Shown here one piece after another: positions 34,526 to 46,286 of a DNA stretch of 64,000 nt. The notes below the pieces were generated by a model. The model was not told the origin of the DNA. It searched no databases and was given only the letters and a program-made list of their open reading frames with translations. The stretch spans positions 37,487,561 through 37,551,560 of the forward strand of contig NC_088775.1 in the NCBI RefSeq assembly GCF_954871325.1, read 5' to 3'. This DNA is from Gordionus sp. m RMFG-2023 (Eukaryota > Nematomorpha > Gordioida > Chordodea > Parachordodidae). Made by a program: the position numbers and the translations under genes. Positions within the stretch are counted from its first letter, which is position 1. Every line of letters begins with the position of its first letter.

Positions 34526-35576
34526 ATACAGTTGCAATTTATTAGTATAAAAAAAGGATGATTAAATAGAAATGATTATGTTGGTCATATTAATTATTTC
34601 TTCGTATTTTTTTTTACAAAAATCTCAATTTTATTTACTAAATGTGTAATATCAATAAAAAAAACAACCAATATTTATACCGATTTCCTTGCTGGACCAA
34701 TTTACCACATTGGTAGGGGAGACTGGGGTTAGTTAGACCGATTTTTATAAAATTTAGCTCCTGATTTTTTTAGATAATATAAAAAATAATATATGATTAG
34801 ATACCTCCTAAAACTATACTCTATAAAGGTACCTTATAATAATTTTAAGAATATAATCATTTTTTTTAAATTTTACTATTTGAAAAAGTAAAAATAATAT
34901 CCAAAAAGTCCCAATAGCGGGGTGAGGCAAATTCAAGGGGCTTCCTAAATCATTGATTTTTTTAGCCATAATAAATTGAAATGCATTTTTATTTATTAAT
35001 AATGATACGTATAGAATAATTTTATTGTTTTATTGTTAAAAATATCATAATACTTATAAATTGAAGCAAATTATATATAAAAATTGAAACTTAATTTAGG
35101 TTAATTTAATAAACATTTTGGACATAAAGGAGATACTATGATTTCTTAGAATAAATCCTAAATACCAATCATAAACAGCCATGAAATTGCCTTTGTGCGT
35201 TAATTCGTTTTTGATTATTTTATAATAGAAAAAATTAGTTAAACATAATATATATTTAAAATGATTAATAGAATTATTTTAAGGATTTTTAATAAATCTA
35301 AAAAATGAATCAGTCTTAATTTGAATTTTATTGGATCAACATTAGTGTTGTTAAACGTCCGATTTGGGTCGATTAAGATTTTAGCCATAATAACATGTAA
35401 GATTAGAGATAGAAATCAAAACTTTCCTTACATTTAGCGCAAAATCTCGCTTACATAATATTGACTACTAATCAAAATAGGGGAGACTGGGGTTAGGTAC
35501 CGGGGCTTGGCAAACCACTTAATCTCATCTTAAAATTAAATACACCAGAAGGTTACGCCTGTTATTACCATACTAG
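34526..35576. other. AT-rich region with two pogo-type termini
   Basis: No gene. The word TAGGGGAGACTGGGGTTAG occurs at about 34717 and again, same orientation, at about 35481, each after a TA-like context. It resembles pogo/Tigger-family TIRs (compare GGGGAGAAGTGCC nearby). No inverted partner was seen, so these are probably left-end relics or a tandem duplication of a MITE. Confidence 0.5.
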
Positions 35577-36548
35577 CTGACGGGGTTGAAGGGTAATTAT
35601 TTAGTTTGTGTGTATGGTACTAAATATATTTTATTAATAAATTTTATAAAAATATTAAAATTTAAAAGAAAAAGAGGTAAAATTGTTGCAATACAGTGAG
35701 CATTAAGAGTATTAGAAATATCAAAATTTAAATTTGTGATGGAAATCATATTGGATAAAATTTAAAATAGAGATGTTAGATTTGAATTTTAAATATGGGT
35801 TAGACATTGGCCTGAAATTTTTTTTTGCAGACATAGCTAGGCCTGATCAAAAAACTAAAGCTCATGCAACTTTCATATTCTGATTGTATTTTTAAATGAA
35901 TTATGACTTTTACATATTTTATTTCAGTTCTTAACTACCAAAATTATTATAACCTTTGGAAGGCTTGAGAAAATTTTCTCAACATGATTATGAGCATGAA
36001 CCTTTTGGGAATTTTTTTATATTAGATATTAGGCATAATATTTATATAGGTCTCAGGTAAAAGCTAATTTAAATATATTTTTACTCAAAAAGTAAAAATA
36101 GTTCACTATTAGTCCTAATGAGTTGGTCTTGGTCTGAAGTAGGATTGAGCAGGATTAAAAAGAATAAAAAATGACTATGGTTTTTAAAGATTTACCTATC
36201 TCCAGGCTTAAGGTAAAAATTTCAAAATTATTACACCTTGGTCAGGTTTGAGAAAAATTTTTTAAAATTATTATGGGTGGGGCTGGGTTTGGAAAATATT
36301 TATATGAATTATATTGGACTGGGCTTAAGGAAAATTTTTCAAAATTATTATCAGCTTGGACGCTTGGGAATTCCATTATTACTATGGATCAGACATTGAC
36401 CTAAAACAAATTTTTTTGAAGGCCTGAGGACCTGGCCTGATGGAGGAGGGGGTTATAAATAATAAAAAGATATTATTTTCAAATAACAGGTAACAACTAT
36501 CATAAAAGTAGGGAGAAAAACTTACTAATTACCCCTCAACCTCGTCAT
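35577..36548. mobile_element. Non-autonomous element with inverted ends (about 970 bp)
   Basis: The left end CTGACGGGGTTGAAGGGTAA (about 35577) and the right end, the near-complement of GAATGACGAGGTTGAGGGGT (to about 36548), form imperfect inverted repeats of about 30 bp. The interior carries repeated TTGGCCTGAAA/GGCCTGAT and TTTGGAAAATATT-type words without coding sequence. The superfamily is unassigned and no target duplication was confirmed. Confidence 0.45.
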
Positions 36549-36716
36549 TCTTTACGGATTATTTTTAGCTAGTTTTATATAAACAACATTCTCTATCATT
36601 ATTTTCTCTATTAAAGTTTGTTTTTTCTTTAAATGTTTGTCACCAAAGATCATTTTAGAATATTTTAAGTAATAATATTTATGTTTTTTAAATTTTGATA
36701 ATTTTTTTTTTAAATT

Positions 36717-38100
36717 ATGGCTGAAATTATTTTAAATAGTCGAAACAATCAGTTTCTACTTCTTGATTTTTTACTTATTTCAAAGGGAAAAATATTTAAC
36801 CAAACGACCTATAGGAGATGTATTGAATTCCACGTGGGTGAATGCAGTAGGCGCGCTATAACTAAGAACGGAATACATATATTCCACAATCAAAAGCATA
36901 ACCATATACCAGACATTGCAGATATTAAATAAAGAAGAGAGCTAGATAGAATTAAACAAGAGGCTTCTAGTTCCCAATATCTGCCCAAAATATAATGTCT
37001 GATAAATCTAGCAATATGTACATAGCCGTCACTTAGATGCCCAATTGTTTCTTAATTAAAAAGACAATTCAAAGGATAAGACCAAGTAGGAATTGCGCCA
37101 GCAGTTCCCGTGAGCCTGATTCACTTAGTTATACCATTGAATAACATTTATCCAATAATAATGAGCAATTTTTGTTATATGATACTGGTCATCATGATCA
37201 CCGATGCATCATACCATCAAAAATTTACAATTTTTATCAACATGCGATAAAAGGTTGCAAATGGCACATTCAAGATATGTCCTCCTCTCTTCCATCAAAT
37301 ATACACCATCCACGGGATGAAACATATAACTATTATCCCCGCTATTTATGTTTTGATGACATCACGTCGCTAACAAGATTACGTTGATATTTTCAGTCAA
37401 ATAAAAAAATTTCAAATTTTTTTAAATCTTAATTCATCATGATCGACTTTGAATTAACAGCAGTCGTTTCCACTGACTGCAATGCGTGGTTACCTATTTC
37501 ATATGCCGCAATGCATATGGCGCACGTTTCAAAAAAATCCGATAATTTTCAATGAATACAAAACACAAACAAATTTTGCTATGTACATAAAAATGTTAAT
37601 GTCACTGGCATGTAGATGTAATTCATGGATTCGAGGAATTATGTGCTTCTGAATTCTATCAAGAAAATAGGGATATTTTCGCCCAAGAGACATGGATTTG
37701 AAAAATGATAGCGATGGAGAGGAGGTCGCCAATATTTAGCATTTCTCTTTGGAATTGCTACGAATCGACACTATCTTGTGAACCGAATGAATACCAATAA
37801 TTTAGTAAAGGGCTGGTATCGAAGTTTTTCGTCGTTTCCATCATCTAACGATCTGGAAATTTGTAAAGAGTTGGTAATTATATTATGTAATAAATTTTAA
37901 AAACTTTTTCATTCTTAGCTCTCAATAGCTGAATTATTACAAATTGGAACAATATTCTTTAGGACTATTGGCTCCACTGTCAAAGAAAGAATATCGCGAA
38001 AGATCCAAAAGAATTTTTCTAATTGTTGAAGATTTTCATTCAAGAATCATGCTGGATTATTTAAGGACTTTAGCCCACAATATAAATTTAAATGTTTAAT
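36717..38100 (+). pseudogene. MULE transposase, left (+) copy
   Basis: Begins with a FLYWCH-like finger (36717-36932; FLLLDF ... TTYRRCIEFHVGECSRRAI ... HNQKHNH). It continues with heavily interrupted transposase sequence, and ends with MNTNNLVKGWYRSF near 37790-37830, matching the MULE C-terminal N---E-W motif. A likely intron follows near 37873-37918. Many frames are broken in the middle; the equivalent region in the inverted copy is better preserved. Confidence 0.65.
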
Positions 38101-38279
38101 TTAATCATATAATTGTATTTTTTATATTGGTATATTTTTATAGTATATTTATTTGGATTTCTAATGAATAAAAATTTATTTGATATTTCGAATGAATATT
38201 GCTGAGCTCTTATTTAGTAGATATACAATGTTAATCTTATAAAAACTTCATATACAAGTGGTATTAATCATATTCTTTA

Positions 38280-38437
38280 TAAAATAATTCTCTTATAAAT
38301 AAATTCTCTATAAAATCATTCCCTGTAAAATCATTCTCTATAAAATAATTCTCCATAAAATAATTCTTTATAGACGACATTCTCTATAATTGTTTTATCT
38401 GTAAAAGTTTCTCTATAAATGTTTTGTAGATTCCGTA
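38280..38437. repeat. ATTCTCTATAAAAT array (MULE 3' terminal repeat)
   Basis: About ten imperfect copies of a 14-15 bp word (ATTCTCTATAAAATC and variants). They end at the junction with the inverted half of the MULE. The same word forms both arms of the palindrome at 41.8-42.2 kb, so the two belong to one element family. Confidence 0.8.
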
Positions 38438-38579
38438 GAGAAATGTTAAATATTGGCAACCTCCTCTCCATCGCTATCATTTTCCATGTCTCTTGGGCCA
38501 GTGTATCCCTATTTTCTTGATAGAATTCAGAAGCATATAATTCCTCGAATCCGTGAATTACATCCTTATGCCAGTGACA

Positions 38580-39480
38580 TTAACATTTTATGTATATAGC
38601 AAAATTTGTTTGTGTTTTGTATGCATTGCAAATTAGCGGATTTTTTTGAACCATATGCCATATACATTGCGACATATGAAACAGGCACCCGCGCATTGCA
38701 GTCAATGGAAATGACTGTTTAAAAGCAGATAACGCTGTTAATTCAAAGTCGATCATGATGAATTTAGGATTTAAAAATTGAAAATTTTTAATTTGATTGA
38801 AAATATTAACGTAATCTTGTTGGCGACATGTCATCAAAACATAAATAGCGGGGATAATGGTTATATGTTTCATCCCGTGGATGGTGTATATTTGACGGAA
38901 GAAAGGAGGACATATCTTGAATGTGCTATTTGCATACCTTTTATCGCATGTTGATAAAAATTGTAAATTTTTGAAGGTATGATGCATCGGTGATCATGAT
39001 GACCACTATCATATAACAAAAATTGCTCATTATTATTGGATAATTGTTATTCAATTGGTATAACTAAGTGAATCAGGCTCACGGGAACGACTGGCGCTAT
39101 TCCTACTTGGTCTTATCCTTTGAATTGTCTTTTTAATTAAGAAACAATTGGGCATCTAAGTGGCGGCTATGGATATATTGCTAGATATATCAGACATTAT
39201 ATTTTGGGCAGATATTGGGAACTAGAAGCCTCTTGTTTAATTCTATTTAACTCTCTTCTTGCTTCAATATCTGCAATGTCTGATATATGGTTATACTTTT
39301 GATTGTGCAATATATGTATTCCGTTCTTAATTATAGCGCACTTATTGCTTCCATCCAAGTAGAATTCAACACATCTACAATAGGTTGTTTGGTTAAATGT
39401 TTTTCCTTTTGAAATAAGTAAAAATCAAGAAGTAAAAACTGATTGTTTCGACTACTTAAAATAAATTCAGCCATAATTTT
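38580..39480 (-). pseudogene. MULE transposase, inverted partial copy
   Basis: Open stretch 38580-38987 on the minus strand reads IYTIHGMKHITIIPAIYVLM, then DYVNIFNQI, KFIMIDFELTAL, and FPLTAMRGCLFHMSQCIW. This matches the MULE transposase core (a D in the MIDFE block, and the GC-FH---Q motif). Upstream, to about 39480, lies the FLYWCH region. The gene is cut off before its C-terminal part at the inversion junction near 38440. Confidence 0.75.
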
Positions 39481-39626
39481 TAAAATAAAATTAATAAAAT
39501 TTAAAAAAAAATAATCAATTTATTACTTAAAACATTCTAGAATAGTCTTTGGTGACAAACATTTAAAGAAAAAACAAACTTTAATAGAGAAAATAATGAT
39601 AGAGAATGTCGTTTATATAAAATAAC

Positions 39627-40038
39627 ATATTTTGTTTTCAATTGATAAACACCTACTGCCATAAAAATATTTTGATATACCACATTGAGGTATTGTAGGA
39701 AAGGTTAATCGCTTCGTGATAAATATCTTTTAACTAAAGAATGGATTATCCGTATGTGACATCTATAATTTAAAATTTTTAAGAAAAATAATTAAGAACT
39801 AAAATAAATCTGCTAAAGAAAAAATTTATAAATGAAAATCTCTACAATAGTGTTGTTAAATTAAGTGGTTACCATTAACTAGCTACATTTTTGCTAAAAA
39901 AATAACTATAACTATTTATATTTACGAAATATTAATAGTGCTGGCTATATTTTTAAGAAAGTAACTATTCACTTAATTTATATATATGTATATCTTAATA
40001 AATATAAATAAATTTAAATTTGTAAAATTTTTCAGAAT
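39627..40038. other. AT-rich spacer
   Basis: No gene. Near 39847 the words TAGTGTTGTTAAATTAAGTG resemble the hAT terminus CAGAGTTGTTAAA used by the elements at 40.0 and 43.3 kb, possibly a third, degraded end. Confidence 0.4.
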
Positions 40039-41387
40039 CAGAGTTGTTAAAGTAGCTCGCTATCTTTTTTGGTAGTTATAGCTAATAACGCGCTCCTTTT
40101 TGCTACTTAAATACTTTTTTAAATATAATGAATGTAACTATAAACATGAAAATTTAAGTATAATATCATAATTAATTATAATTTCTATAATTTATTATTT
40201 TAAAAAAAATTGAAACTTCAACTTGTATTATAAACCTATATCATATCATCTAGTGTAAATTATTTAAAATGTCATCGCAAATGGATATCCAAATCGATGT
40301 AAGTGACTCAGACAATTATAATAATAATGAAATGGAAGGTACACTGGAAGAAAATGTTCTTGACAGCAATAATAAAAATTTTCCATTTCCAAAATTTGAA
40401 AATATTTTCAAATTAATGTAAAAACAAAAGCTGGAAATTTATTTGTTCAAACTGTAAAAAATATATATCCTTAAATGTAGCCATAACCTTAAAAAACACC
40501 TAAAGGTAATTGTCATTTTTAAATTTTAATAGTATTTTTATTTTGTAAGAATGTAACAGTGTTAAAGAGATAGAAAAACATTTTAATAATTTTGTTATAA
40601 TGGAAACTGCATTCAAAGAGACCAATTCAATTCAAGCTAAATTAATTAATAATAAATATTACACATGCCAATATTTCTCAGAAACTGGCTAATTAAGTTA
40701 TTGTCGATTATAATTGATACAGTTCATCCAATGTCATTGGTTGATAATCTATCATTTACCATGATGATTAAAACTCTATCCTCTGGTACAACAACTTTTT
40801 TTCACTACTGATTGAGATAGCAGACAAAGATGTCCTAATTAGAACCATAAAAACGACTTCCAAATTTTTTGAAATAAAGGAAACTAATATAATAAAAAAT
40901 TCCCTAGACGCATTTTTTAAATCTAAAATACAATTTTTCTTTTATTAAAAATATTTTATAAAATAAATTACTGCCTTCTTCTCAAGTGCTAGTGTAGAGA
41001 TTATTTAGTAAAACGAAATTTATAGTTTCTGATCGTCGCGCTAGACTTGGGGATGATAGTATAGAAAGATTTTATTATTAAAATGCAACAAAATAAATAA
41101 AAAATGAATATTACCATAAATAGTTCATTTTATTACATAAATTATGGTATTTTTAACTAAATTATTTTATAATCAAAACTAACTATATTTATATATATAA
41201 ATGTTGATTTTTATGTATTATACACTATGGAATTACATTATAAGCAAAAAACAAACAAATTTATTTCTAAATTTTTTTATAAAAAGAAGCCAAAGCTACT
41301 ATTAAAAAGCTAATAGCGCGCTACTTTTTTTCGTGGGTAGTGATAGAGGTAGCGCGCTACTTTTAAAAGTATGGTTTAACATCTCTG
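40039..41387 (+). mobile_element. Small internally deleted hAT (hAT-C)
   Basis: Starts CAGAGTTGTTAAAGTAGC and ends with the complement of CAGAGATGTTAAACC. The flanks TTCAGAAT (40031-40038) and TACAGATT (41388-41395) match at 6 of 8. Subterminal regions carry the palindromic word TAGCGCGCTA several times. Coding remains: a BED-like start near 40430 and a dimerisation piece near 40975-41075 (SSASVERLF ... VSDRRARLGDDSIERF). Most of the catalytic core is gone, so it is non-autonomous. The TIR is related to that of hAT-D at 43.3 kb. Confidence 0.82.
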
Positions 41388-41489
41388 TACAGATTTGATT
41401 TAAATCTTAGCCAATGAATACTTATTTTACATTAATATATAAACATATTATAATATATTCCATTTAACGTAATTTAATTGATCCGGCTA

Positions 41490-42610
41490 GCCTGTCTACT
41501 ATCCACTAGATACTAATATTTATAACCTTCTAAAATTTATTTAAATATGATATAAGATTATAAAACTTTCTGAAATTCTAAAATAGAGTTTTATATTATT
41601 ATGACAATTTTATATTTAATCTCAATAATGCCATCAAATATAACGATATAAAAACACTTAAATTTTCTCTCAAAGATGCGCTCTATTAATATTTTATGAA
41701 GTAACTAAACAATTTTCTGTGCCGATTGCAATAATTTTCTTACAATAAAAACTACCCAATTATTCGCTTATATAAGGTAATTCTAATATTTAATATTATT
41801 TCATATACTATAATATATTATATAGATATAAAATTCTTTATAAAATAATCATATTCTTTATATAAAATTCTTTATAAAATAATTCTCTATAAAATACATT
41901 CTCTATAAAATCATTCTCTATAAAATCAGGTTCTACGTCATTACAGAGAAACCATTACAGAGAAACCTTTATAGAGAAAACAATAATAGAGAATGCACTT
42001 ATAGAGAAAGTCATTTATAGAGAATTATTTTATAGAGAAAACAATTATAGAGAATGTCGTTTACAGAGAATGATTTTATAGAGAATGATTTTATAGAGAA
42101 TGATTTTACAGAGAATGTTTTTATAGAGAATGATTTTACAGAGAATGATTTTACAGAGAATGATTTTACAGAGAATGATTTTATAGAGAATGTTTTATAG
42201 AGAATTATTTTATAAAAAATTTTATTTAAAGAATATGATTATTTTATAAAAAAAAATTATTTAAAGAATATGATTATTTTATAAAAAAAATTTTTTAAAT
42301 ATGATTAATTTATAAAAAATGTTATAAATTTTTTTGTAAATTTATGTGCTCTGCATAGTCAAAGGGGGAAAAAAATTATATGAAATATAATTAAATATTA
42401 AAATTACTTTATATAAGCGAAATATTGGGCAGTTTTTATTGTAAGAAAATTATTACAATCGGCAAAATATTAAGAATTAAAATATAAAATTATAAAAACA
42501 CTATTTTCGAATTTTAGAAAGTTTTATAATCTAATATCGTGTTTAAATAAAATTTTAGAAGGTTACAATTATATTAGTATCAAGTGGATAGTAAATTCAG
42601 GGCAATCAGC
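41490..42610. mobile_element. Large palindrome / foldback element
   Basis: Two arms: the left from about 41490 (TATCCACTAGATACTAATA) inward to 41935, the right from about 42610 (TATTAGTATCAAGTGGATA) inward to 41941. Outer arms share CAATAATTTTCTTACAATAA and AACCTTCTAAAATTTA. Inner arms are arrays of ATTCTCTATAAAAT on the left and ATTTTATAGAGAAT on the right, the right array being longer. The centre lies at about 41938. No coding. It shares its array word with the MULE at 36.6-39.6 kb and is probably a derivative of it. Confidence 0.82.
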
Positions 42611-43310
42611 TCTGTATAATATTATAATGTAAAAAAATATAAATTTATTATTTAAATATATTTATTAAGAGTACCTAGTTACTTTGGACAGTTACTTTGT
42701 ATAAATTGTAGTCAGCTCGGAATCATGTGGGATTCGGAAACCCAACATGGAGATTCGAGATCTTGAATCCCCACGTTTTATTCGGAATATTTTCGGAATA
42801 TTTTTTTAAAATATTCCGAATCCCCATGTATATTTTCTAAAAACTTTTAAATTATATTTTTTTTTCTTCCTTTTTTTGCCGTCTGGCTGGCACCAGAAAA
42901 TTATATTTTTTAGAGATATTTTATTTTCTGTTTTTGTTATATAAAATAAAATCATAAATATTTTCACCTGAATATATATTTTTAAAAAATCAGAATTATA
43001 AAAAATTATTTATTGCAACTCATTTTGCAATTGCAATAATGTTTTCCCATAGTTTGTAACAGGGAAGCTCCTAAATATTTTTAGCAGCTTAAATAAAAAA
43101 TTAATATATTACACGTACATCAATTAATTTGAGGAGTATGTGGTTACTATAAAAATAACTTAAATTACATATGATTGATATATCTTTGTTGGGAACTTAA
43201 AAGATTAGAGAAATGGTGATGAAATTCTTCCAGCACACGTTCCTACCCATATTTTATTTTGTTCAATTTTTAATACATTCCCTTCTAAATTTACAGATAT
43301 TAGTCCTATC

Positions 43311-46286
43311 CAGAGTTGTTAAAGTATCTAGATACAAGTATCTAGATACTGTATCTAGATATAAAAATGTAGTATCTGTATCTAGATAGATTTTTTAGAA
43401 AGATATCTGTATCTGTATCTAGATATTATTTTAGAGGTATCTGTATCTGTTTTTAGATACTTTTTCAGATACATTTTATATACCCCTTTTTTTATTATAA
43501 ATAAAAATATTTGACTGTAAAATTTATTTTATTTCATATGTGCTTATGAAATAAATATATATATATATATATTATATATTAATATTTATTAATATTATAA
43601 TAAAGAATTATATATACATAAAATATTAAAACTTATATATAAAAAATATATATAAATATTCATTAATTTAAATATTATGTCCGAGTTTATCAATAAACCA
43701 TACAAATTTTAATATTACAATATGGAAATGGTAAATTTTATTTTATAACTAAATTTTTAAGTTTATATATTTATTTAGATCTATATCGATGAAGAAGAGG
43801 AAGCAACAACAAGTTCTATTGCTTTACCATGGCCAATTTATAGAGAATATTTTAAAATAATATCTCAAAACAAAGAAAACAATTCTCTAATGGTATTTGC
43901 CGTGTCTACCTAAAAATACAAAAATATCCGTCAGTAAGACTTCAACGTGCAATATCTTGAAGCACATAAGGGTATAGATATTATATATTTAAAATTCTAA
44001 TTTAAATTTTAAGAGAAAACATCCAACCTTGTTAACAAAAATAAAAAAGGGGAAGGAAAATAAAACTACCAAAGAAAATACTGGACAAGGCTCATCCTCC
44101 ATCAATATTTTTGCTAAAAGACCTTTGACTTTAACTCAAGGCACTTTAGATGATTTAATTATTGCTTTTATTATAGATGGCATGCAGCCATTTTCAATTG
44201 TTGAAAATCCTTCTTTTAAAAAAATGATCAACACTTTGGCTCCACACAAAAATATAATTTGCCGACAGACAGTTGTTGGTAGAATTTCCCAAAGATGGGA
44301 AAATGAAAAGAAAGAAATAATTAAGTCTTATAGAACCATCATTAATATGCACAACAGCAGATTGTTGGAGTGCCTATCGCCGGTATAGTTAACATTTCAA
44401 TTTGTATAATAATTAATTAAGAATAATTAATTCAGCAATTTTAATAAATTTTAATTTCTAGTTCATATATAGGAGTAACCGCTCATTATATAAATCCAAT
44501 AAGTTTGGAAAGAAAAAATGTAGCGTTGGCTTGTAAAAGAATGACTGGTAGTCATACATATGATAAAATAGCAAAAAATTTACAAGATATAGCTAAGGAT
44601 TATTGCATTCAAAATAAAATTTCAAAGACCATTACAGATAATGCCAAAAATTTTAAAAAATGTTTTAGGTTTATTTTATTATAAATAAATATAAACATAA
44701 TATATGATTGATTACTTAATTTATTAAAGAGTTTTCAAGCCAATTGAAAATAATACAAGTGAATCAATTGATGATCTGGAAGATGAAGCAGTTGTGCCAA
44801 TTTCTATATCAAATCTTTATAATACTGCACAGGATTCTGAATTATCAGAATCATTTAGTTTACCTCATCACCAATGTTGTGCCAGTCACACATTGAATCT
44901 TATAGCCACTGTGGATGCCAATAGAGCCATGCAGTGTAAACAATATCAGAGGGTAAAACTAATTTTAATTAAATAAGTAATATTTTCTTCATTAGATATA
45001 TAGCACAACACTACTTAAATGCCAAAATATATGGAATAGGCAAAATAAGTCTCCTATTTCATCTGAGATTATTAAGGAATATATTGGTCGTTATTTTATA
45101 TGTCCTAATATAACTAGATGGAACTCCACCTATAATGCCTTACAATTAATGTCAGAAATTATAAAAGATAAATCTGACAAAGTAGACAAGATATGTGATG
45201 GAATAAAACTACCTAGGTTTTTACCTAATGAATGTGATTTTATTCATGAATATTGTTTAGTAAGTTATAAATAATATTTATATATATAGCATTATTTTAA
45301 ATTAGCTAATGAAGCCAATAGCTAATTCCCTTGATATTTTGCAGGGAGATAAGTATATGTACACAGCTTATTACTGTGCAACTATTTCACAACTTATTAT
45401 CAAATTAAAGAATTTTAAAGAAATGAACCTGAGATTCTGTTTACCACTCTTAGATGCCTTACTTAAAGGGATTGAGGATAGGTAAATTAATATAATAAAT
45501 TAAAAATATTTAATAATTCTAGGTTTATTGTGACCTTATTTGAAGATGATAATATTATAGCAACCATGCTCCACCCTTTTTTTAAACTTGATTGGACATG
45601 GTTGCAAATGGAAGAAAATCTTAATAAAAGAAAACAATTAATACAAAGATTAGCTGGTGAATTATCAAAGTCATCAACTGACTGCAAGCAAATAACCTGC
45701 CAAAAAAAACAAATAATTTAATTTCAGATTTTTTTCAGTACCCTACAGCAGATATAATTTCTAATAATGATTTAAATTTTGATAATCAACAAATTTTAAA
45801 TAATTTTTTCAAAAATGAATGTAGAGATTTTAGCATTTTTAAAGAATACCCTGATATAAAATTGTTATTTATTAAATATAACACTACAATTCCTTCAAGC
45901 GCCCCTGTGGAAAGACTATTTAGTGTTGCTAAAAATGTCTTTACAGATAAACGAGGATGCCTAAATGATCAAAATTTTGAAAATGTTTTATTACTGAAAT
46001 CTAATAATTATTTATAATTATTTAATCATATATTATCATATATTATATTAAAATCATTATTTTAGTTATATTCTGACAAATGTAATATCGCGTCAATAAA
46101 TTTTTTAGCTCATTTCATGAATTTTCACAATATAATATTAATTTAGGTTTATGCAAACCTATAAGAGCATAATAAAAAATGTATCTGTATACAGATACAT
46201 TTAAAAATTGTATCTGTATCTTGATAACTTTTTAGACGCTGTATCTGTATCTAGATAACTTTTGAGACTATGTATCTGTAACTCTG
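43311..46286 (+). mobile_element. hAT transposon with perfect target duplication (hAT-D)
   Basis: Ends CAGAGTTGTTAAAGTATC and GTATCTGTAACTCTG. The 8-bp target duplication GTCCTATC is perfect at 43303-43310 and 46287-46294. Both subterminal zones carry repeats of the palindrome TATCTAGATA and of GTATCTGTATC. Inside is a multi-exon transposase. The perfect target duplication and mostly readable exons point to a fairly recent insertion, into the left arm of the long-TIR MULE. A solo left-end relic of the same family lies at 53829. Confidence 0.95.
43778..46016 (+). pseudogene. hAT-D transposase, at least eight exons
   Basis: Exons in order: BED region (PWPIYREYF ... TSTCNILKHI, to 43971); 44014-44382; 44462-44667 (SYIGVTAHYI, ITDNAKNFKKCF); 44730-44953 (CCASHTLNLIATVDANRAM); 45000-45258 (RWNSTYNALQLM); 45345-45481; 45522 onward; dimerisation end APVERLFSVAKN to the stop at 46014-46016. 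Introns are mostly 40-90 bp with GTA...TAG borders, for example 45482-45521. Frame breaks: within the BED exon, near 44350 (TADCWSAYRR is read in another frame), and near 45690. It is thus probably inactive but spliced like a normal gene. Confidence 0.85.

Larger units (their letters stand above)
36572..39626. mobile_element. Mutator-like element with inverted copy of its 5' half
   Basis: The left part (+ strand, 36572-38437) is a MULE: FLYWCH-type finger, decayed transposase, and a 3' terminal array of ATTCTCTATAAAAT repeats (about 38280-38437). The right part (38438-39626, minus strand) is an inverted, diverged copy of the element's first 1.2 kb. It includes ATTCTCTATCATTATTTTCT at the outer end and the start of the coding region. 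Arms: about 36572-37748 and 38438-39626. The order is 5' half, 3' half, inverted 5' half. Confidence 0.8.
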
